Source: an uncultured Collinsella sp. (lineage in GTDB: Bacteria; Actinomycetota; Coriobacteriia; Coriobacteriales; Coriobacteriaceae). Taken from it: DNA of 59,026 nt. The number at the start of each line of letters is the position of its first letter. The stretch's first letter is position 1. The position numbers were made by a program, and so were the translations under genes. Below are positions 43,276-52,485 of the stretch, piece by piece. The notes beneath the pieces are model-generated. The model did not search any database, had not been told where the DNA came from, and saw only the letters and a list, made by a program, of their open reading frames with translations. Location: contig CATYZI010000014.1 of assembly GCA_958415625.1 (NCBI GenBank), forward strand, positions 1-59,026, written 5' to 3'.

Positions 43276-43281
43276 TTTATA
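43276..43281 (-). promoter_or_regulatory. Candidate -10 box upstream of pgeF-pst
   Basis: Minus-strand TATAAA about 50 bases before the pgeF start, downstream of the ftsZ terminator, so pgeF-pstSCAB-phoU may start here. No clear -35 or recognised Pho box. Confidence 0.3.
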
Positions 43282-43359
43282 CGGCTGTCATACTTCCTTA
43301 AAAGGATACCCGCAGCGGTAGGGACCAAACGTAAAGGGAACGTAAGGAGATTGGAGGCT

Positions 43360-43373
43360 TTCGTTTACAAACG
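43360..43373. promoter_or_regulatory. Palindrome TCGTTTACAAACGA between ftsZ and pgeF
   Basis: Six-base arms around AC, placed immediately downstream of the ftsZ terminator and about 140 bases ahead of pgeF. Possible operator; no factor recognised. Confidence 0.3.
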
Positions 43374-43378
43374 AGAAA

Positions 43379-43412
43379 CAAAACGGGGTGCATCCAAATG
43401 GACACACCCCGT
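43379..43412 (-). terminator. Terminator after ftsZ
   Basis: ACGGGGTG / CACCCCGT stem (43383-43412) followed by TTTTG on the minus strand. Confidence 0.82.
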
Positions 43413-43434
43413 GCAGGTCGTTGAGAAAAACGAA

Positions 43435-44589
43435 CTAGAAGCTACCGCGCTTCAGGAAGTCGGGAAGCTCGAACTGGTCGTTGCCAAAGTTGGGCAGCTC
43501 GGTACCACCGACGTTGCGGGTCGGAGCGGCCTGAGCCGGGCTGGCAGCCGGAGCGGTGCGCTGCGGCTCAGCGGAGGCAGCGGCCTTGCTCTGAGACTGC
43601 TGAGCAGCAAAGAGCTCATCCTGACGGTTGACGTTGGAGTCGGAGAAGCCCGTAGCGATGACGGTGATACGCACCTGATCGCCCAGGGACTCGTCGACAA
43701 CGGTACCGAAGATGATGTTGGCCTCGGGGTCGACGGCGTTGGCGACAACGTCGGCGGCGTCGCTGATCTCCTGGATGCCCAGGTCCTTGGAACCGGCGAT
43801 GGAGAGCAGCACGCGCGTGGCACCATCGATGGAGCTCTCGAGCAGCGGGCTGGAGATGGCCTGCTGGGCAGCGTCGACGGCACGAGTATCCCCAGAAGAG
43901 GTACCGATACCCATCATGGCGGTACCGGCCTGCTTCATGATGGTCTTAACATCGGCGAAGTCCAGGTTGATGATACCGGGGACGGTGATGAGGTCGGTGA
44001 TGCCCTGGGTGCCCTGGGAAAGGACGCCATCGGCAATCGCGAAGGCCTCGAGCATGGTGGTCTTCTTCTCGGCGATGTCGAGCAGCTTATCGTTAGGAAT
44101 GACGATCATGGTGTCGACGCAATCGGAGAGGGTCTTGATGCCCTCCTCAGCGCTCTTCTTACGCTTGCGGCCCTCGAAGGTGAAGGGCTTGGTCACGACG
44201 GCGACGGTCAGTGCGCCGACCTCGTTCATCGCGATATCGGCAACGATGGGAGCAGCGCCGGTACCGGTGCCGCCGCCCTCGCCGCAGGTGATAAACACCA
44301 TGTCGGCGCCAGCGAGCGCCTCGGCGATGTCGTCGCGGGACTCATCGGCAGCCTTGCGGCCAACCTCGGGATTGGCGCCGGCGCCCAGACCGCGGGTAAG
44401 GTCGGTGCCGATGTGCACCTTGATATCGGCATCAGAGATCGCGAGTGCCTGAGCATCGGTGTTGATGGCAACAAACTCGACGCCGCGGATGCCCTCTTCG
44501 ATCATTCGATTGACCGCGTTGGTACCGCCGCCGCCGACGCCGACCACCTTAATGACGGCAAGGTAGTTGTTGATCTCTGTCTCGTGCAT
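43435..44589 (-). CDS. ftsZ: Cell division protein FtsZ
   Basis: Tubulin-like GTPase forming the Z ring. 384 residues; the tubulin signature GGGTGTGAAP near 105-114, the N-terminal VGVGGGGTNAVNRM, and the T7-type NLDFADVKTIM. A Ser/Ala/Gln/Pro linker (about 315-365) leads to the C-terminal peptide ELPDFLKRGSF that would bind SepF. GGAGGACCGAC precedes ATG 44589. A 199-base AT-rich gap from ftsQ suggests its own promoter; it is closed by a terminator. Confidence 0.97.
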   Translation of the reverse strand: MHETEINNYLAVIKVVGVGGGGTNAVNRMIEEGIRGVEFVAINTDAQALAISDADIKVHIGTDLTRGLGAGANPEVGRKAADESRDDIAEALAGADMVFITCGEGGGTGTGAAPIVADIAMNEVGALTVAVVTKPFTFEGRKRKKSAEEGIKTLSDCVDTMIVIPNDKLLDIAEKKTTMLEAFAIADGVLSQGTQGITDLITVPGIINLDFADVKTIMKQAGTAMMGIGTSSGDTRAVDAAQQAISSPLLESSIDGATRVLLSIAGSKDLGIQEISDAADVVANAVDPEANIIFGTVVDESLGDQVRITVIATGFSDSNVNRQDELFAAQQSQSKAAASAEPQRTAPAASPAQAAPTRNVGGTELPNFGNDQFELPDFLKRGSF

Positions 44590-44788
44590 GTCGGTCCTCC
44601 GAACAAAGGTTATAGCCATAGCATGGGTCGACCCCTGCGCACATTAACCTTCAGGTTGAAAGTAAATGCAAAGGTAAACCGTATTATGTTTGCACATTAT
44701 GAACGTATCAGTCAAATAATTGACCGTGAAAACCAAACAAACCAGATAAACGGCGTGGTATGGCCCCTCAACAAAGCATCAACCAGCG

Positions 44789-46045
44789 CTACGAGGTCGG
44801 AGCATTCCTAAATGTGTAGTTGCCCGGAGAGCGCACATTGATATACGTTACGCCCTCTACCTGCGAAAGCAACTTGGTGACTACGCGTTCCTTCTTGGCG
44901 ATATCGTCCGAATCGCCCAGCGACACCTCAATGCCGTTATTGAGGTTTGCCGAGATGGCTTCGACCGAAGGCGTGGAAATATCCTTGACTTGTCCCAAGA
45001 ACTCGCTCGAAAAACCACGCACATAATCCAGGCCGGCCTTAACGGCTTTGGAGTTCACCGCCTGGCCGGAAACCGGAGCGACATCCGCCGAGACATCAGT
45101 CAACAACACCGCGCCATAATGCTTGGCGAGCGCCAGCGCGGCATCGATTCCGGTCAAGGTATTTGAGCCCTGCCCTGTCGTGATGACGTTGCCCTGGTCG
45201 TCCACTTCGACCGACGTCGACAGCGGGGCGATCCAGGTGTCATCGTCTCCGATAGCCCAGGCAAGGTCGTCGGAGCTGATATACGCAATGGCGATAACTT
45301 TACGCTCCGTCGGCGTGATGATAAGCGTATGGGGAAACTGGCGCTGGACATCCACGCCCGAAACCCACGGGTTCTGCTTGAGATCCTCGGTAATCTGGTC
45401 GGGATCGACGTTAAAAAGCGACGTTCCCTCGGGCAAGTCGATCAGCTGGATAGCATCGTGCTTCGTCACATGCTCGCTGCCTTGAATCTGAATATCAGTG
45501 GCAGTAAACAGTCCAGAGTTGATCACCACGATGGCAACGACGACGAGCACGGCCAAGACGGCCAGAACGCCGCCCACGATTTTGCCTTTGCCTGTAACGA
45601 CAGAAGCGGCGTCTGATGTTTTATTTGCCATCGCTCCAAGTGAAGATAACGGGTTGAAACCTTTTTTACTCGAAGGCTTCTTGGCGGTAGCCGGCACCGA
45701 TGTCAGCGAGCGCGGTTTCAATGCGCCCAGCGTGAGACCTGGACGCGCCGCTTTAGTTCCCGTCGAGGGCTTGGGAGCTGCCATGGGACGGGCAGGCTTG
45801 GCGCCCATAACAGGCTTTGACGTCACCGAGGGACGCGAGGACTTTTTTGCGGCCGGACGATTACCGAGCTGCGAGCCGACGACCGGACGACTGGTCTGTC
45901 GAGCATGCCCGACAGACTTAGAGTGCGCGACGGTATTGCGTTGAGGTTTGGCAGGCGCGCCGGAACGCCCTCCGGCGCGGCGGAAGGTGGGTTTCGATGC
46001 TCTAGAAGCCGAGGAATTTAACTTCCGGTCTGAGCTCGATGCCAT
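44789..46045 (-). CDS. ftsQ: Cell division protein FtsQ/DivIB with long basic N-terminus
   Basis: Divisome regulator. 418 residues. The N-terminal cytoplasmic region of about 150 residues is unusually long, disordered and rich in Lys, Arg, Ser, Pro and Ala. One membrane helix follows (about 158-178, VGGVLAVLAVLVVVAIVVIN), then the POTRA domain (about 180-250, LFTATDIQIQGSEHVTK, LPEGTSLFNVD) and the FtsQ C-terminal domain. GAGGGAGGCGT precedes ATG 46045. The start lies inside the murB end (44-base overlap). Confidence 0.9.
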   Translation of the reverse strand: MASSSDRKLNSSASRASKPTFRRAGGRSGAPAKPQRNTVAHSKSVGHARQTSRPVVGSQLGNRPAAKKSSRPSVTSKPVMGAKPARPMAAPKPSTGTKAARPGLTLGALKPRSLTSVPATAKKPSSKKGFNPLSSLGAMANKTSDAASVVTGKGKIVGGVLAVLAVLVVVAIVVINSGLFTATDIQIQGSEHVTKHDAIQLIDLPEGTSLFNVDPDQITEDLKQNPWVSGVDVQRQFPHTLIITPTERKVIAIAYISSDDLAWAIGDDDTWIAPLSTSVEVDDQGNVITTGQGSNTLTGIDAALALAKHYGAVLLTDVSADVAPVSGQAVNSKAVKAGLDYVRGFSSEFLGQVKDISTPSVEAISANLNNGIEVSLGDSDDIAKKERVVTKLLSQVEGVTYINVRSPGNYTFRNAPTS

Positions 46046-46913
46046 ACGCCTCCCTCACCTTTCCGTGCACATGTCTGATAACCGCGGCAACGTCATCGGC
46101 CGAGGCAGTTCCGTTATTAACGATAAAATTAGCGTGAACGGGCGAAACTTCCGCGCCGCCAATCGAAAAACCCTTTAATCCACAATCCTCGATAAGCTTG
46201 CCCACACTCGCATCGGGCGGGTTGCGAAAGACAGACCCGCAGGATGCGCGACCCATGGGCTGCGTACGCTTGCGCCTTGTAAGGTACCGCTCCATGCGCT
46301 CGCGAATGTCGGCCTTGGGCGCCGGTTTAAGCTTGAGCACGCACTCGAGGATGATCTCATTGCGGGGAAGGCTACATTCGCGGTAGCCCCAAGAGATCTC
46401 GGACCCCGCATAATGCTTGATACCGGATGCCGGGTCAAACGTTACGACATCCTCAACCAGCGAGCCAATCCACTCGGTCCGCGTGCCGGCATTCATAGAT
46501 ATCGCACCGCCGACCGAACCGGGAATGCCAACGGCAAACTCAAGGCCCGAGAGGCTACGCGACAGGGCATCGTTGACCAGGCGCGCAAACATCACGCCCG
46601 CACCGACCGTCAGCGTACAACCGTCATCGGCAACAACCGTGCGCTGGAACTCACGTCCGAGCGAAATGACGGCACCGCGATAACCGCCATCGGCAACCAG
46701 CAGATTGGAGCCCTTGCCGATGATGACCCACGGCACCTGCTCGCGATCGAGCACCGCCACGGCGCGGCGGAGGGCATGATAGCTATGGCACGTCACAAAG
46801 AGGTCGGCCTTGCCGCCGATACGATAGCTCGTATGACGCGCAAGGCGCTCGTCCTCGATCACATCCGTGTCGATCATGCCCGAGAGCGCCATGACGGCGT
46901 TAAACAGACCCAT
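46002..46913 (-). CDS. murB: UDP-N-acetylenolpyruvoylglucosamine reductase
   Basis: FAD-dependent reduction giving UDP-MurNAc. 303 residues. WVIIGKGSNLLVADGGYRG is the FAD site, and GIPGSVGGAISMNAGTR and the catalytic GRASCGSVFRNPP (Ser/Cys region) are present; the last part ends VKFLGF. The start ATG 46913 lies five bases after the murC stop. Overlap with ftsQ by 44 bases implies tight coupling. Confidence 0.95.
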   Translation of the reverse strand: MGLFNAVMALSGMIDTDVIEDERLARHTSYRIGGKADLFVTCHSYHALRRAVAVLDREQVPWVIIGKGSNLLVADGGYRGAVISLGREFQRTVVADDGCTLTVGAGVMFARLVNDALSRSLSGLEFAVGIPGSVGGAISMNAGTRTEWIGSLVEDVVTFDPASGIKHYAGSEISWGYRECSLPRNEIILECVLKLKPAPKADIRERMERYLTRRKRTQPMGRASCGSVFRNPPDASVGKLIEDCGLKGFSIGGAEVSPVHANFIVNNGTASADDVAAVIRHVHGKVREAYGIELRPEVKFLGF

Positions 46914-46918
46914 TAGAC

Positions 46919-48337
46919 TTAAGCGTCTTTCTTGGCAGTCAGATACTCAATGAACTCGGGACCGACGGTCGTAACGTCGCCGGCACCCATGGTGAGCAGC
47001 AGGTCGCCCTCGCCCACCATCTGCTCGAGCTCCTGATTGAGCTCAAGACGGCTGGAGCAGTACACGACCTCCTTGCCAGGATGCTTGGCGCGCACGGTAT
47101 CGGCGAGCATCTTAGAGGTGACACCCGGAATGGGCATCTCGCCAGCCGAGAACACATCAATCAGCAGCAGTTTATCGGCATTGGCAAATGCATCGGCAAA
47201 GTCGTCGCACAGGGCCTGCAGGCGCGAATAGCGGTGCGGCTGGAACACGACGTCGACGTGCTTGTAACCCAGCGACGAAGCGGCAGCAAGCGTCGCCTTG
47301 ATCTCGGTGGGGTGATGGCCGTAATCATCGACCACGGTGATGCCATCGATATCGCCCACGTGGGTAAAGCGACGGCGGACGCCCTCAAAGCTCGAGAGCG
47401 CCTTGGCGGCGGCGTCGATGTCAAGGCCCAGGACATGGGCGACGGTGAGCACCGCCGTGGCGTTGAGCATGTTGTGGCGACCGGGATTGCTCTTGATCTC
47501 CACAGCGCGCTCAGTGCCGTCCTCAAAGCGAACGATAAAGTCACTCTGGATGCCCTTGACATCCGGGTGCATGCAGACGATGTCGTTGCTCTCGGCAAAG
47601 CCGTAGGAAAGCACGTGACGGCCCGTCGACTTGGCGAGCTCGACCAGATGCGGGTCCTCACCGCAGACGATGACGGTGCCGTCCTCGCCCACCAGGCTCA
47701 TGAATTTGGCGAAAGTTGCCTCGATCTCCTCGATACCCGAGTAGTGATCGAGGTGGTCGGCCTCGACGTTGGTCACAATGACTACGTTGGGGTTCAGGAA
47801 CAGGAAGGAGCTGTCGGACTCGTCGGCCTCGGCGACAAAGTAGTCGCCCGAGCCGTTCTTGCCGTTCGTGTCATAGCCCTCAACGATGCCACCGATCAGG
47901 AAGCTCGGATCCAGACCCATGCGGTCGAGCATGGTGGCACACATCGAAGACGTGGTGGTCTTGCCATGCGTGCCGGCAACAGCGACGGTGGTGTAGCCGT
48001 GGCCCAAAGCAGAGAGCATCTTGGCACGGGGCCACACGGGAATACCAAGCTCGCGAGCACGCACGAGTTCAGGGTTGGACTCCGGAATAGCGGTGGAGAC
48101 AACAACCACGTCGGGCTTGACCTCGTCGATCGTGGCGGCCTCATGGCCCACATGCACCTTCACACCAGCGCGGGTAAGCTGGCGGATATAACGTGACGTC
48201 TTAAGGTCGGAGCCGGTAACGGCATAACCGCGCTCGTGCAGAACGAGGGCGATGCCGCTCATGCCGGCGCCGCCGATACCGATAAAGTGGGCGCTCTTAA
48301 ACTCGGGCGCGGAGGTTGCAGTCTGGGAATCAGCCAT
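46919..48337 (-). CDS. murC: UDP-N-acetylmuramate--L-alanine ligase
   Basis: Adds the first stem residue. 472 residues. An N-terminal nucleotide-binding HFIGIGGAGMSGIALVLHERG, ATP loop VAGTHGKTTTSSM near 115-127, NVEADHLDHYSG, and DDYGHHPTEI in the C-terminal part. ATG 48337 is used; AAGGAG lies 11 bases before. Downstream of murG by 97 bases. Confidence 0.95.
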   Translation of the reverse strand: MADSQTATSAPEFKSAHFIGIGGAGMSGIALVLHERGYAVTGSDLKTSRYIRQLTRAGVKVHVGHEAATIDEVKPDVVVVSTAIPESNPELVRARELGIPVWPRAKMLSALGHGYTTVAVAGTHGKTTTSSMCATMLDRMGLDPSFLIGGIVEGYDTNGKNGSGDYFVAEADESDSSFLFLNPNVVIVTNVEADHLDHYSGIEEIEATFAKFMSLVGEDGTVIVCGEDPHLVELAKSTGRHVLSYGFAESNDIVCMHPDVKGIQSDFIVRFEDGTERAVEIKSNPGRHNMLNATAVLTVAHVLGLDIDAAAKALSSFEGVRRRFTHVGDIDGITVVDDYGHHPTEIKATLAAASSLGYKHVDVVFQPHRYSRLQALCDDFADAFANADKLLLIDVFSAGEMPIPGVTSKMLADTVRAKHPGKEVVYCSSRLELNQELEQMVGEGDLLLTMGAGDVTTVGPEFIEYLTAKKDA

Positions 48338-48434
48338 GTGCTCGTGTACTCCTTGCGTAAACACTGCCTGTAACCCGTTAACTGTACCGCACCTACCGCA
48401 TCAGCGCGAGGGCGACCGAAGATATCCCGTCTAA

Positions 48435-49550
48435 CTAACGCAAACCCTCTACCGCATCCGCCAGAAGAGCGGCGGCTCTATCCTGAGCCAGACCACGCGC
48501 CGCCTGACGCATGGCGTCGCGCGCCGCCGCGTCATCGACCAGGTGCAGCAGCTCATCGGCAAAGGCAGAACCGTCGATATCGGCATCGGCGCAGAGCACG
48601 CCGGCCCCGGCGTCGACCAGATAACGAGCATTGGTGGTTTGGTGGTCGGCCGTCGCATGCGGATACGGCACGAGCACCGAGGGCACGGCGAGCGCAGCGA
48701 TCTCGGCCACGCTCGATGCACCCGAACGCGAGAGCACCAAATCGGCAGCAGCCAGCATATCGCCCATGTTGTCGATGTAAGGCTGGACGCGGTAACGCTT
48801 CGCCTCCTCGGGCGTCAGCGCCAAAGCGCGCTCGGTCTCCTCAAAGCCGTCGGCACCCGTCGAATGCAACACATAGAGGTTCTTGCGCGAAAGCAGCTCG
48901 TTTTTGAGCGAAGTCACGCGCTCGTTGAGGTGCTGGGCGCCAAGTGAACCGCCAAAGACGAGCAGCAGCGTAGCGTCCTCGGGAACGCCAAGTGCCTTGC
49001 GGCCACGATCGCGATCGCCCTCGATCACCGAGCGACGTACGGGGTTGCCGGTCATGAGCACGTGGTCAGGGTCACCTTCGCGCTCAAAGACCGAACGCGC
49101 TGCCGGCACCGAGATGCACACGCGGGCGGCGTGGGAGTTCATCATCTTGTTGGCCAGGCCCGGAACAGAGTTCTGCTCATGCAGCAGATACGGAACGCCT
49201 GCGCCCTTGCACCACCCCAACAGCGGAACCTCGACATAGGCACCAAAACCGATGGCGGCATCGGGCTTGCCGACCTTTGAGAAATGATTGGCGAGCGCAC
49301 GCTTGGCCTTATTGACACGCCACAGCGAGGTCAGCGCCGTCCAAGGACGGGAGCGGTCGAAGCCCGTGACCGTAATGGGCACAAAATCAAACCCAGCCTC
49401 GGGGACCAAACGACCCTCGAGCTTGCGCGACTGGCCCACGAACACAACGTGGTGGCCACGGTCACGCAGTTCTTCGGCCAAGGCGAGCGCGGGGTTGATG
49501 TGTCCTGCCGTGCCGCCGGCTGCAATAGCAACGGTCATTTTATCGGTCAT
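48435..49550 (-). CDS. murG: UDP-GlcNAc transferase MurG
   Basis: Makes lipid II at the inner face of the membrane. 371 residues; the first glycine-rich loop is AAGGTAGHINPALALAEEL, then GFGAYVEVPLLGW, the UDP-site LVFGGSLGAQHLNE, and SRSGASSVAEIAALAVPSVLVPYP split over the acceptor side. ATG 49550 follows GAAGGGACTACC; it overlaps the ftsW end by 11 bases. Confidence 0.95.
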   Translation of the reverse strand: MTDKMTVAIAAGGTAGHINPALALAEELRDRGHHVVFVGQSRKLEGRLVPEAGFDFVPITVTGFDRSRPWTALTSLWRVNKAKRALANHFSKVGKPDAAIGFGAYVEVPLLGWCKGAGVPYLLHEQNSVPGLANKMMNSHAARVCISVPAARSVFEREGDPDHVLMTGNPVRRSVIEGDRDRGRKALGVPEDATLLLVFGGSLGAQHLNERVTSLKNELLSRKNLYVLHSTGADGFEETERALALTPEEAKRYRVQPYIDNMGDMLAAADLVLSRSGASSVAEIAALAVPSVLVPYPHATADHQTTNARYLVDAGAGVLCADADIDGSAFADELLHLVDDAAARDAMRQAARGLAQDRAAALLADAVEGLR

Positions 49551-51060
49551 GGTAGTCCCTTCGTACACGCGGTCCCTGGTCGTCGGTGCGCAGACGCGCC
49601 GACGGGTCCGAGTTCAAATCGATTCGATTATATCCGCCGCCCGCGTTGCGAGGGCTGGGGCGCTGCGGACGACCTTGCGGAGCCGTTCGCGAGCGTGGAC
49701 GAGCTGCCGGCTCGGATGCAGAACCATCCAGAACGGTAAAGCCGCTACGCGAAGGTCGTTCACCGCGCACATGGGCCACGCCGGCGGTGCTCTCGTCCAT
49801 AACGGCAAAGCTCTCACGGCGGCGGTCATACTCATCGCGGCGGGCGCTCTCGTACGAAACGCGCAGGATCAACCCGGCAAGCATAAGCGACACAATAATC
49901 GACGAACCGCCGTAGCTAATAAACGGCAACGGTTTGCCCGTCATGGGAAACACGTTGAGGATGCCCAGCGCGTTAATCAAAAACTGCACCGCGAGAATGA
50001 CCGCGGAGCCAGACGCCATAAGCGCGCCCCGACGATCGGTCGCCTGCTCGGCAATGCGAAACGCCGAGTAGATCAGCATCGCAAACACCAAGAAGAACAG
50101 CACGGTTCCGACAAAGCCGACTTCCTCGCCAATGATGGCCAGGATGTAGTCATTGTGCGCCTCGGGCAGATACGAGTACTTCATGGTTGAGTTGCCGATG
50201 CCACGGCCGAACAGACCGCCCGAGGCAAAGGCCATGATGGCAAGCGTGGCCTGATAGCCGTCACCATACTCGTCAGCCCAAGGGTTCAAGGCAACCTGAA
50301 TACGCACCATACGGTACGGCTCTGCGACAAGTGCAATCACGATCACGAGAATGCCGAAGATTAGCACGCCGATGATAAATCTCGGGTCGAGACCCGCAAA
50401 CAACGCCATGCACATGAGGGTCAACAGGATGATCAGGACAGTACCGAAATCGGGCTGGATAAAGATCAGAAAGAGCGAAATACCCAGGTAGATGCCCATC
50501 TTGCGAAGGAATTCGTTTATGTTGCCACCGGGCGAAAAGAAGCGATCAAGCATGATGGCCGAATACGCAATGGCAAATGGCTTTAAAAACTCGGAAGGCT
50601 GGAACTGAATACCGGCGATGTTGAGCCAGCGCGTGGCGCCACGGCTGCCGCTGCCCACCAAGAACACCAGAAACAGTAGCCCTATCATGCCGATAAGGAA
50701 GATCCTAAGCACATCCTCCCCAAACCAGCTGTCCGGCAAAACGCGCACGATGGCAATCAGCGCCAGAACACCAACCACGGCAAACGCGGCCTGTCGACCC
50801 AGGAAAAACGTCGCCGAGCCATTCTCGTGCAGCGCCTCGACCGAAGACGCCGAGTACACCATCAGCAGACCAAAGCACACCAAAGTAAACAGGCAGGCCA
50901 TAAATATCAGACGGGGGCGCATGATGCGGGCGGGAACGCCGGCAATATAGCGTTCGCTAAACGACTGCCCGCCGCGACCGGAACGCGGTGTGCTACGCCG
51001 CGAGGAAGCACGGTCCGAGTCGGGCCTCCTCATACCTTGTCGGGGGCTCTCCTCTCTCAC
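49540..51060 (-). CDS. ftsW: SEDS peptidoglycan polymerase FtsW
   Basis: Septal lipid II polymerase working with FtsI. About 506 residues, ten helices. VGSGSRGATRWLNIAGIQFQPSE, AGLDPRFIIG, NSTMKYSYLPEAHNDYILA and PLPFISYGGSSI are SEDS hallmarks. There is a basic Arg/Ser-rich N-terminus and a long disordered C-terminal tail (about 395-506). The start is uncertain: GTG 51060 has AGGGG six bases before it, and ATG 51033 and TTG 51066 are alternatives. It follows murD directly. Confidence 0.93.
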   Translation of the reverse strand: MREESPRQGMRRPDSDRASSRRSTPRSGRGGQSFSERYIAGVPARIMRPRLIFMACLFTLVCFGLLMVYSASSVEALHENGSATFFLGRQAAFAVVGVLALIAIVRVLPDSWFGEDVLRIFLIGMIGLLFLVFLVGSGSRGATRWLNIAGIQFQPSEFLKPFAIAYSAIMLDRFFSPGGNINEFLRKMGIYLGISLFLIFIQPDFGTVLIILLTLMCMALFAGLDPRFIIGVLIFGILVIVIALVAEPYRMVRIQVALNPWADEYGDGYQATLAIMAFASGGLFGRGIGNSTMKYSYLPEAHNDYILAIIGEEVGFVGTVLFFLVFAMLIYSAFRIAEQATDRRGALMASGSAVILAVQFLINALGILNVFPMTGKPLPFISYGGSSIIVSLMLAGLILRVSYESARRDEYDRRRESFAVMDESTAGVAHVRGERPSRSGFTVLDGSASEPAARPRSRTAPQGRPQRPSPRNAGGGYNRIDLNSDPSARLRTDDQGPRVRRDYHDR

Positions 51061-51069
51061 CGGCAACCC

Positions 51070-52476
51070 CTATTCCATTTGCGATTTCGCCGCAGCGGCA
51101 AGCTGCGCCACATAGTCCTTAAACACGCGGCCGCGCTCCTCATAGCCCGAGAACTCATCGAACGAAGAGCAGGCAGGAGAAAGTAAGATCACGTCGCCAC
51201 GGCTCGACAGCGAACGGGCGACGTCCACGGCATCGCGCAGGTCATCCGCCTGGGCAATATCCACATCGCCATCGACATCGGCCTCGTCCATAGCGGCGGT
51301 AAAGCGCTCGCGCGCATCGCCAAAGCAGACGACCGAGCGTACGTTATCCATAACAACGCGCGCGAAGTCCGTGAGCGGCGTGCCCTTATCGTGGCCGCCG
51401 AGCAGCAAGATCACGTCGTCATCGGGAAATGCCGTCAGCGCCTTCTCGACCGCATCGGTGTTGGTCGCCTTGGAATCGTTGACGTAGCGCACGCCGTCAA
51501 TCTCGCCACACGGCTCCACGCGGTGCTCGAGCGGCTGGAACGAGGCCAGACCGCGGCAGACACCATTGACATCGGCACCGACTGCCAGGGCAGCCGTGGC
51601 AGCGCACAGGGCATTGATAACATTGTGATGGCCCGAGATCTTGAGTTCGGACGTGGCGACAAGCTGAGTCTCGACGCCCTTCAGGCGCACGACCATTTTG
51701 CCGTCGCGCACAAAGGCGGCGTCTGCACCCTCGGGCTCGTCAAAAGCGACCTTGCAGATGCGGCGACCCGGCGTATAGATGTACTCATCGAACTCGTGAA
51801 TGCCGGCGTCTTCGACGTCGACAACCACCAGATCGTCATCGACCATATTGTCAAACAGCTTGATCTTGGCAAGCGCATAGTTCTTATGGCTCTTATGCCA
51901 GCCCAAGTGGTCGGGAGTGATGTTGAGCAGCACCGCCACACGAGGGTGGAGCTCGGTGGTCGTAGCAATCTGATAGCTCGAGAGCTCAGCCACAAACCAC
52001 TCGTTGCGGGCTCGGCCGTCAATCTCGTTGACCGGCGGCTCGCCGATGTTGCCGACAGCTACGCTGGCCTCGCCGGCAGCCTTGAGCAGATAATCGGTCA
52101 GCGACGTGGTGGTCGTCTTGCCGTTGGTGCCCGTGATGGCAATCCAGTTATCGGGCGACAGGCGATAGGCAAACTCTGGCTCACCCATAATCTGGGCGGC
52201 ATGTTCGCGCCCGGCCTTAAAGAAGCCCGAGAACTCCGAGATGCCCGGGCACGTCACGCATGCGTCATAGGCGCCCTCGACCTGTTCGGTCCCATAGACA
52301 AACGACGCACCAGCAGCCTCGAGCGCACGCGTGGCGTCATTGGGCTCAGAGGTGCCGCCGCCATACACGGTAACGGCGCTTACGCGCTCGGGATGTGCCA
52401 GCGCCCAGCGGGCGACATCGAGACCGGATTTGCCCTGACCCAAAACGAGCAGGCTAAAGACTTCAGCAAGAGGCAT
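51070..52476 (-). CDS. murD: UDP-N-acetylmuramoylalanine--D-glutamate ligase
   Basis: Adds D-Glu to UDP-MurNAc-Ala. 468 residues; N-terminal LLVLGQGKSGLDVARWA, ATP loop ITGTNGKTTTTSL near 113-125, LNITPDHLGWH, and YVNDSKATNTDAVEKAL with the C-terminal HDKGTPL. The ribosome binding site is weak (GGGATAG). Nine bases from mraY. Confidence 0.95.
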   Translation of the reverse strand: MPLAEVFSLLVLGQGKSGLDVARWALAHPERVSAVTVYGGGTSEPNDATRALEAAGASFVYGTEQVEGAYDACVTCPGISEFSGFFKAGREHAAQIMGEPEFAYRLSPDNWIAITGTNGKTTTTSLTDYLLKAAGEASVAVGNIGEPPVNEIDGRARNEWFVAELSSYQIATTTELHPRVAVLLNITPDHLGWHKSHKNYALAKIKLFDNMVDDDLVVVDVEDAGIHEFDEYIYTPGRRICKVAFDEPEGADAAFVRDGKMVVRLKGVETQLVATSELKISGHHNVINALCAATAALAVGADVNGVCRGLASFQPLEHRVEPCGEIDGVRYVNDSKATNTDAVEKALTAFPDDDVILLLGGHDKGTPLTDFARVVMDNVRSVVCFGDARERFTAAMDEADVDGDVDIAQADDLRDAVDVARSLSSRGDVILLSPACSSFDEFSGYEERGRVFKDYVAQLAAAAKSQME

Positions 52477-52485
52477 GAAAGACCA

